Of a DNA stretch of 64,000 nt, positions 30,167-64,000 are shown piece after piece; position 1 is the stretch's first letter; each line of letters opens with the position of its first letter. This stretch comes from Psococerastis gibbosa. Taxonomy: Eukaryota > Arthropoda > Insecta > Psocodea > Psocidae. The notes beneath the pieces are model-generated. The model saw only the letters and a program-made list of their open reading frames with translations. It made no database searches and had not been told where the DNA came from. The translations under genes and the position numbers were made by a program. The stretch lies in the NCBI GenBank assembly GCA_963971405.1, contig OZ020486.1:30217419-30281418 (forward strand), in the 5' to 3' direction.

Positions 30167-30488
30167 CAGTGCCGGATTAACCATGAGGCCCAGGCCTCAG
30201 GACCCACACAGTAGACGCAAGCAAAAAAGATAATTTGGTCGAGAATTTCTAAAATAAAAATAAATAAAATGACTAAAAACTTTTGAAATTGGCGGGGAAA
30301 AGTGCCACTAATTTTATGTTTTTGTGCTGTTCTGTGGGGGAAAAAAATCTTCAAAGGAAAGCTGGGCGGATAGTCAACTAACCAATACGGTTAGGCAGCC
30401 AACTAAGGTTTTCTCTTTTTTTATTAAAAAAAGGTTTGTTTTTGGTTGGGCCTCAGAGCCCCCACCCACAAGGGTTAATCCGGCACTG
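30167..30488. mobile_element. hAT-like MITE with 8-bp target duplication
   Basis: The element begins CAGTGCCGGATTAACC and ends with the exact complement GGTTAATCCGGCACTG (perfect 16-bp inverted ends). It is flanked on both sides by GAGTAGCA (30159-30166 and 30489-30496), the 8-bp duplication expected of hAT insertion. It is 322 bp long with no transposase. The perfect ends suggest a fairly recent insertion. Confidence 0.9.
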
Positions 30489-30728
30489 GAGTAGCAGATT
30501 TGGTATCGAATGAATATTGCACAACCTTCGGGTTATAACCGAGCTATAATTTTTGTGCCGGCAGTAATTAAAGATTGTGATTAAGGTGGAGCGTATGTAT
30601 TTTGATCGTAGAACTAGAATTGAGGACGCATAAACTAGAATAAATGTTTTTTATACATTTTGTTAATAGTAAATGGCTATCACTTAACATACCTTTTGGC
30701 GACCTACCGAAATTGCTCCAGTACAAAC

Positions 30729-30980
30729 TGAGTTGCCTATTAGCAAAAGCAATCCTCTCCACCCAGGTCGATTTTTCAGAAACCGCAAAAAACTGCTGTG
30801 CCGCAACGCCATGAGGTATAACATTAGAGTTTTTAAAGCTAATTTTAATAGTATTAGAATTGCTTTTGCGTCTCAATATCTGATTCATTGGATAGAGTAT
30901 TGAAAAATAAAGAAAATGGCGCGAATATCTCAAAACTCAAAAAGAAATGGAGAGGATTGCTTTTGCTAATAGGCAACTCA
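30729..30980. repeat. MITE with perfect 33-bp inverted ends
   Basis: The left 33 bp begin TGAGTTGCCTATTAGCAAAA and the right 33 bp (30948-30980) are their exact inverted complement. The element is 252 bp. No other copy was seen in the window. Confidence 0.8.
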
Positions 30981-31205
30981 ATTAATGATTTTGCGCTGAA
31001 TTTCTATTGAATGAGGTCAACCTAGTCGTAAAAAAATCAATGAATTATTTGCATTATTATTTTCTCCTTTTATTTTTTAAGCTGACCAAGTGATCTGTCG
31101 TGTTTTAATTTATTCATGCTTATTTAGTCTACTTCGTTGGTAAATACTGTTACAACTATGAAAACATTCGGTAAAATATTACAGTCTTGAAATATTTCTT
31201 TAATA

Positions 31206-31675
31206 GGGGTATTCACTGCATTTCAATTTCCCTAAGGGGAAAGTAGGAATAGAACTCCAGTTGTTCTACGGTAGAAAAATAATTGCCATGGAAGCGCATA
31301 TCTCTAAGTTTCCGACTTTACCCGACCTAACCTAACCTACTTCCAAATTTTCTTTGACTTCGCTTAACTTATGAACATCTGCTGTATTCCACCTCTTGCC
31401 ATATGTTTCCTTTTGTTGTTTTTTTATTAATTTCTGTCGCAGAGCTAATTTTTTTGAAATTCAATAAAACTAAAAACCAAAATTGGAATGCAAAACAACA
31501 ACAAAACAAATATGGCCGTTTGGCATTTTCGATTTCCCAGGCTCAGTTTACCCAACCTAAGTTGTGGGGGAATGTTCTGAAATACATTTCCTTATGGCAT
31601 TATTTTTCTACCGTAGAAAAACTGGAGTTCTATTCCTACTTTCCCTTAGGGAAATCGAAATGCAGTGAATACCCC
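31206..31675. repeat. MITE with ~85-bp inverted ends and TAATA flanks
   Basis: Left end GGGGTATTCACTGCATTTCA, right end its complement ending GAATACCCC. The arms match over about 85 bp with few mismatches. TAATA occurs directly on both sides (31201-31205, 31676-31680) and may be a target duplication. Total 470 bp, no transposase. Confidence 0.8.
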
Positions 31676-31900
31676 TAATAATGAATAAGAACAGCTGTGA
31701 GGGAAGGCATGTAAAAAACATTATTCAAAATGTCCACCGCTTGCTCGAATGCAAGTTCGGAGACGATGGGGCCAATCATCGATGGCTGTACGCACCGCTT
31801 GCATGGGTATCTCCTCGACTACCTTGTGAATCGTCCTAAAGGGCTAATTCCACTCCATTGAAATATCCTAGATACACGTTTACACACCGGTTTCAAGTTA

Positions 31901-32655
31901 TTGCTTTCCAATTTATACGTAGTATAAGGAAAGCTTTGTGACGGTCGAACTGTTCGATTCCGAGATTTCAACGGATTTACATGTTTTAAGGTCCCAGGAA
32001 CCAAAAAAAGTGGTTTTTACGAAATGTCTGTCTGTCTGTCTGTTCGTCGATTTCCGGGCAAACTACTCGGTCGATTTTGATGAAATTCGGCGTATAGGTT
32101 TACAAAAATCATACCTCGGGACCATTTTTTTTATTTTGGGCTAAATCAATTTGGGGGGTTTTTATTTTCAAAAAACTTCAAAAAAACGTCTTAAAATATT
32201 ATTTCCCAAAAACGGCTCCAACGATTTCTTTTAAATTCACATATATTTTAGTTGTTGTTAATGTTGATAAAATGCGGGGGGTCGCTTGCCCTTGATAGTT
32301 TGCTTCTGGGGGTAAAAAAATAAAAATGACTAAAAACTAATTTCTCTGCGACACCTTTCTATCGATGATTTCTACCTTCAGATATGTTTTAGGTGTTAAA
32401 TTGAGTAACGAAACCGGACAGGTTGCTTTCCCAAAAAAGTATTTAGTTTTGTACAAAAAAATGTTTTTTTGAAAAAATGATAGAAAATTCACGCTCAAAT
32501 GCATTGCGTGCCCTGCCAGCTGCCAGTATTGCTGTGTGGTAATGTGTTGGTCTGACCTATCTAGAATTTACCTCACCACCAGTGACGAGTGACGTCAGGT
32601 GGACAAGCATTGATAAATTTGAAAGCATGTTCGAGTAAACTCGGACCGGTTCTTT
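31901..32655 (+). repeat. Repeat F1, copy 5
   Basis: From TTGCTTTCCAATTTATACGT to CGGACCGGTTCTTT, with about 100 bp missing before the right end. Otherwise close to copy 4. Confidence 0.75.
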
Positions 32656-32950
32656 GAACATGAGCCGGTCTATATTGTGAGGCTTGTGAAGCAACTCCTC
32701 TTTGAATATTGGGACTATTTTGCTGTGTTTAAGGGCTGTGGAATACCTGCCTAAATGCAGGGAGGTCAAAGAGGAGGTAAAGTGGGTGGAGCAATGGTTC
32801 CTGGCAATCTCGTCATAGCCACAAGATATTGTTCTCTTTAGTTTCTGGAATGCTCTATCGACTTCTTGAATGGACAGGTGTGGTGAAAACATCGAGGATG
32901 GCTCTCGTATAAAGCTAAGGATAGGCTGGTTCTCTGTAATTCCATTTTCT
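32656..32950 (-). mobile_element. LINE reverse transcriptase fragment
   Basis: Minus strand reads SFIREPSSMFSPHLSIQEVD, then FQKLKRTISCGYDEIA and LKHSKIVPIFKE. This is the conserved run just before the catalytic core in jockey/CR1-type reverse transcriptases (V...I..LK...S.G.D.I...LK...V.PIFK). The frame is open for about 95 codons but the catalytic block is missing. Confidence 0.7.
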
Positions 32951-33200
32951 TTTTAAAGGTCTTCAGCAATATTAGCATAGCACGTATTAAGATAAACCGC
33001 GACCTGCTTTTCGTGTCCCTCCGGTCTCAGGATCAATATTTTCGCATTGTATGAGTTTATGTGACTTTCCTTTTTGGGTTTTACTACTGAGTATCTGCCA
33101 GAACTCTTGATGTTTTTGCCCATTTTGCGGCGTAATGCTACATTTTAGTGGGTTTAATGTTATTCTTTAACAGTACATTAGTCGATTGTAATACCTCTTG

Positions 33201-33385
33201 TATAGTCCACGCAAAATGAGGAAAGTATGGACATGGAATGTTTTGATCCTGTGCACACCTTATTATTATTACCTTGTTGCATTGGGTGCAAGGCATAACA
33301 AAAATTGTGCAAAGAATATTTTTACAGTGTTGCACAGGATCAAAACATTCCATGTCCATACTTTTCTCATTTGGCGTGGACTATA
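33201..33385. repeat. Short MITE with ~55-bp inverted ends
   Basis: TATAGTCCACGCAAAATGAG and GTATGGACATGGAATGTTTT on the left are matched by inverted copies ending GGCGTGGACTATA on the right. Total 185 bp. Confidence 0.75.
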
Positions 33386-34059
33386 ATCGTTGGTTGAAAG
33401 AGTTGTGTGCACTTGATTTATACAAAATTTCTTATCTGTATACAAGCTGTTAATTTATGGGATATACAATTTTCGATTATTGAGTTGGATACATTTACAT
33501 CTTCGGATGTGCTGTATTGCCCCACGTTATTCCAATCGACTTGATTTAAATAGTATTTTACCAGTCGCTATATCTACCATGTCCATAGATTTAGATACAC
33601 ACTTATGGTCAATAATTCCCGCGTCAAGGCAAACCACTGAAATGGTTAGTGACTGGGGTACTGTGGTCGATTGTAGTAGCTGTTGTTGCTGTTACTCGTG
33701 TTGGACAAATAATGAAGGACCTAAGCCCCTGTACGATTAGGTAGTTTTGATGAAGTATTGTATTCGGACAGTGGTCGTTATGTATTATGTATTGTATTAT
33801 ATCCCCTCTTAGGATACCCTATGTCAACGAATGTGTGAATTCAATAATTCTTCGAGTACGTTAAGAAAGTTGGCTACACTGGAATTAACATAACGATATG
33901 CACCGAGCATGCCAAAATTTTCGTTAGCCAGTTTGATACTTATGAGTTGGCTTTCATGTTCCCAATGATAATATGATCCTATATAGTCTAAATAATGCGA
34001 CTCCACCTCACCTTACCCATGATCACCCTTGTAAAGCGTAATTTAAATATCATAAATTT

Positions 34060-34340
34060 CTATTCTCCGACCCAGAACTCACTAACAACAATTAACTGAT
34101 TGTAATTTTTCTTACAGATTTCAGAAGAAAATAGTACCTTTAGTTTGTAAAAACGTGTGCTTATCGATCTAACTAAAGGGGCTATTTGAGAATTAATTCT
34201 CAGGTTATCGCTCCATCGTTTGATAGTGCGGTAAACACACCTAAGCGATATTCCCAGTTTCTGAAGCAACTTGTAAATGGTCCAGCGATGACACAACACT
34301 ATCTTCTTTATGGGCCTATTCCATGGCTAATTATTATGTA
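34060..34340 (-). pseudogene. Transposase HTH remnant
   Basis: Minus strand reads IYKLLQKLGISLRCVYRTIK then RWSDNLRIN, a recognition-helix-like block of Tc1-type transposases, followed by unrelated or decayed sequence. It is similar to the remnant at 28400-28500. Non-functional. Confidence 0.4.
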
Positions 34341-34645
34341 ATAAAATGCTGTTTATTCAATATCAAATTTAAGACAGTGGAATAAACAGTAACATTTTTT
34401 TATAAAAATATATTCTAATGCCAATGAAGATTTTATAATGTAAGATAAGTGACAGTATTTACCAACCAAGTAGGCATATGGTGCAGTACATTTATTGATA
34501 TCTTTATAGTATCCTTTGTACCTACAGTGCGCGGTGGTTTCTTAAAGAGTTTGTACGCTCAGTGGGGGTACATTTTTTGTGAGCAGAAGCTTGGACTAGG
34601 TCAAGGCAAAGTCCATAGTTGTTATGGCTTAGGGTGGCTCCACCT

Positions 34646-35443
34646 AAGACCATATTATAATACTCTAGACACGGCATTCTAGATGCACTTCATGAGAATG
34701 TTGGGGCACCAACAGTGTGATTATCTTTTGCCAGTGGATGACGTCACAGCCCAGATTACCTAGCAACAGAGACTGTTGCTATTGCGGGGATTCCACAGAC
34801 CGGCTAGGGCTAAATACAAAAACGGTGATGTGGTAGCAGACATTCAAGACTTAGGCGGGGTTTCCGCCGACCTCGCATTGCAGAATGCAAATGACATTGA
34901 CGGAAATGTTGTTTTCCCCTATGCCATAGTTGAAATTGATCAATTATCATACAGTAAAATCACAAACAAACAAACTAAAATTAAAAAATGGAGTCATGGG
35001 ATATGTTAAGTCAAACATTTTAATAGATATCTATAAAAAGAAAAATTCTAATTTCCGTCAATGTCACTTGCATTCTGCAATGCGAGGTCGCTGGAATCCC
35101 CGCCTAAGTCTTGAATGTCTGCTACCACGTCACCGTTTTTGTATTTAGCCCTAGCCGGTCGGTGGAATCCCCGCCTATGTAACCTGGTCACACGAATGAC
35201 TAGTTAGTTTTTTGAAAAAACAACGGACTGATCGTTAAAAAGTTTTTAATTAAATATTTTAATATTAAATAAATTTACTAATGTTAAAAAATGTTCTCTC
35301 ACTCATTAATTAACTAAGCAAAACTTGAAAATAATAGGTTCGCGACTTTAAAAGCAGCTGCTTTTGCCAGTGTGTGACGTCAATTTATGTTGGTCCCTCG
35401 GAAATTCTAACATGGCATGTTTAGAGTATTATATATGGTCTAA
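34646..35443. repeat. MITE family M5, copy 1, containing M3
   Basis: Left end AAGACCATATTATAATACTC then TAGACACGGCAT; right end ATGTTTAGAGTATTATATAT then GGTCTAA. Inner blocks with TGACGTCA and TACCTAGCAACA are shared with the copy at 44897. An M3 element (34784-35177) is inserted inside it. Confidence 0.7.
34784..35177. repeat. MITE family M3, copy 2 (nested)
   Basis: Left arm GCGGGGATTCCACAGACCGG, right arm GGTCGGTGGAATCCCCGC. Inner arms match copy 1 (TTGCAGAATGCAAATGACAT). It sits inside M5 copy 1. Confidence 0.8.
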
Positions 35444-37165
35444 CTTCTAAGGGCTCCACCATTTTTATAGCTGTGGAAAGTGGAATCCGTAGGAAACCAC
35501 CATGTTTTTCCTATTCCTACGCATGGCAACTTCCTTTGGATTCCACTTTACTTAAGTTTACCAACGATGGGGAAGTCAACCTTAGTAGGCAGTTGAGATT
35601 AAAATTCCATGGTTACTAATGGCTGCCAATTGAATTGAATGGAATGGGTCTTCCCGTGTTTACCGTTTAGAGGGGAAGGTGAACTATTATTAACTGTCGC
35701 TAATAATAACTGGTATCATTACCTAATCACTTTTGCTTGCTTCATAGCCCTATTTACTATTGTAAATTAATTGAGCATTACACGAAATCGACTATATTCC
35801 TTGTAACATTTGATTTATACTACAGGAACTCTAATTTGCGTGCATTTTGATTTAAAGCAAGTAAGGTTTTTCCATCAGACTGGAAATCAGCAAATTGCAT
35901 TTGAGGGTGCACAAAGCGTGAAATTAGTTTATGCTGCTTTCGTCCTTAGGTACTGCACTATACGTGATTAATCACTAGTCTATCTAATCTAATTTTAAGA
36001 CAAGGTTTTAGTCTAATAGCAGCTGTAGTAGGCTAAAATATGGCATTAAATCCTTAATAATAAGCCTTACCAAGAGTGTAAATAGCTCAACCCGTCAACT
36101 AAAAGGTTGTAAACTTCGAAAGTAACATCGTGTTGGATAATAATAGTTTATTGTACTGGGCTCCCCTAGCGGAGTTGGGGCCTTCGGGCCCTTTCTTACA
36201 CTCAACTAGAGGGCTAGCTAAATAGTGTTACATAGGTATAATATTATTACTAATATAACACTAAAGTGCAGAGACATTCACACATGGACAGCGAAACAAT
36301 GTCAGATCTTGGCGAATCTAGGCTAGTGTGTATTAGCCTAATTAGATGCTCCCGATAGCGAACTTTGAAAATTGCAAGAGAGAGAGAGAGAGACTTATGT
36401 GGGTGGGGAGGGAGTTCCATAGGAGAACTGACGAGACGAGGAAGGAGGCATGAAAGGTTTGGGTTAAATGAGTAGGTATAACGAGAAGATCGTCCCTTCG
36501 GGTATTGTAGTGACGGTTTGAGAGGCTGAATAAGGACCGAAAGTATGAAGGAGCCTTTATGCAGCTTCCTTCTACCTTCGAGTTTAAGCCAAGGAATACT
36601 AACATGAAATGTCTCTGTAGGGGGTATTGCAACAAAAGCGAATACTAGTTTTGCGCACGCGTTGCAGTCTTGCTTGCAAGTCAACTGAAAGATTAGTACG
36701 GTAGTCGAAATGTGGAAATACAAGCGACTAAACTAGCCGAATTTTGAGTCTTTTGGGTAGAAAGTTTTTGAGTGAGCGCAGTGAATGCAGGCTGAAAAAG
36801 GCTTTTCAACAAATACTGGATACTTTTTCGTGGATGTATCTAATTATTTTATTAAGTAGTTATGTTATTCTAGTCTAGTCTATAAAGTATAAAACAAATA
36901 CACAACTTGCGCAGACGGTGAAAAATCCCTACAGTGCATATTTGCATATTTTATACTCCGACAAGCGTCCCTATGAATGATTTGAAGGTTTTAGAAAAAG
37001 TATAGCAATAATGGGGACGTTGTATTCAGCGATCCTCATTTAGATCAAATTTTAAAAGTAATAAGAAAGCGCGGGAAGTATTCATCCTAAATCAAGTACA
37101 GTTATTGATGTTTAGCTTACAAAGTTTGACAAAGAAAATATTTTCATCTACATTTCGAGCGCGCT
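35444..37165. other. Region upstream of NF1
   Basis: Contains a LINE tail fragment on the minus strand (36342-36640) and an S2-like SINE scrap (36150-36210), plus a (GA)n tract near 36377-36392. Otherwise nothing is recognised. Confidence 0.4.
36342..36640 (-). mobile_element. LINE ORF2 C-terminal fragment
   Basis: Minus strand reads NRHYNTRRDDLLVIPTHL, then FLVSSVLLWNSLPTHIS, the HYNTR...F..S...LWN.LP..I end pattern of LINE ORF2 proteins. There is no reverse transcriptase nearby. Confidence 0.65.
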
Positions 37166-37219
37166 ATTGGGGGCGGACGCAAAACGCTCATATATATACT
37201 GAAAATGGCGGTAGTCTAA
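37166..37219 (+). promoter_or_regulatory. NF1 proximal promoter elements and 4-codon uORF
   Basis: TATTGGGGGCGGAC at about 37165-37178 joins an inverted CCAAT box to a GC box. A four-codon upstream reading frame (ATG GCG GTA GTC TAA, 37205-37219) ends 8 bp before the NF1 start; its ATG lies in AAAATGGCGG, a YY1-like context. The transcription start is unknown, so whether the uORF is in the mRNA is inferred. Confidence 0.4.
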
Positions 37220-37227
37220 TTTAAAAA

Positions 37228-64000
<26,773 letters not shown>

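Noticed and set aside
36250..36723. 157-codon minus-strand open frame
   Set aside because: The overlapping frame carries LINE ORF2 tail motifs, so this longer one is a shadow.

Overview
This window is nuclear DNA from an animal, most likely an arthropod and probably an insect. Genes are split into short exons with GT-AG introns, the non-coding DNA is AT-rich and full of transposon remnants, and the proteins read as animal orthologues. A hemipteran-like insect is a guess from the style of the repeats and is not shown by the sequence.

Layout from left to right. (1) 32-76, minus strand: first coding exon of CHMP3/VPS24 (ESCRT-III), running off the left edge. (2) 3178-8396, minus strand: five exons of the tubulin polyglutamylase TTLL1, covering all but about the first 65-70 residues. 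(3) 9507-9720, plus strand: a lone signal-peptide-like exon of unknown identity. (4) 11047-15381 and 17546-24204, plus strand: two tandem four-exon genes with identical intron phases, here called gene A and gene B. They encode 309 and 326 residues. Both resemble the two-part helix-turn-helix DNA-binding half of Tc1/mariner-type (DDE_3) transposases, but the catalytic half is replaced by a basic/Gln-rich tail and a conserved C-terminal segment. Synonymous changes dominate their divergence. This pair is the best candidate here for an undescribed system. (5) 24205-37227: 13 kb without a convincing gene, built from MITEs, SINE-like pieces and decayed LINE and transposase fragments. (6) 37228 to the right edge, plus strand: NF1 (neurofibromin). 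Twenty-four exons give 1585 codons plus two bases, from the start codon through the RasGAP domain into the start of the Sec14 domain. The rest lies outside the window.

The repeats are rich and nested. They include an ~850-bp family with at least eight copies on both strands, several long-inverted-repeat MITE families (one hAT-like with a perfect 8-bp target duplication), a three-level nested insertion inside an NF1 intron, an internally deleted Tc1/mariner transposase copy, tRNA-like SINE heads, and LINE 3' fragments.

CHMP3, TTLL1 and NF1 are housekeeping genes with no evident shared pathway, so their linkage is probably incidental. All exon models rest on reading frame, splice consensus, phase agreement and remembered family sequence. 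No database search or transcript data were used.
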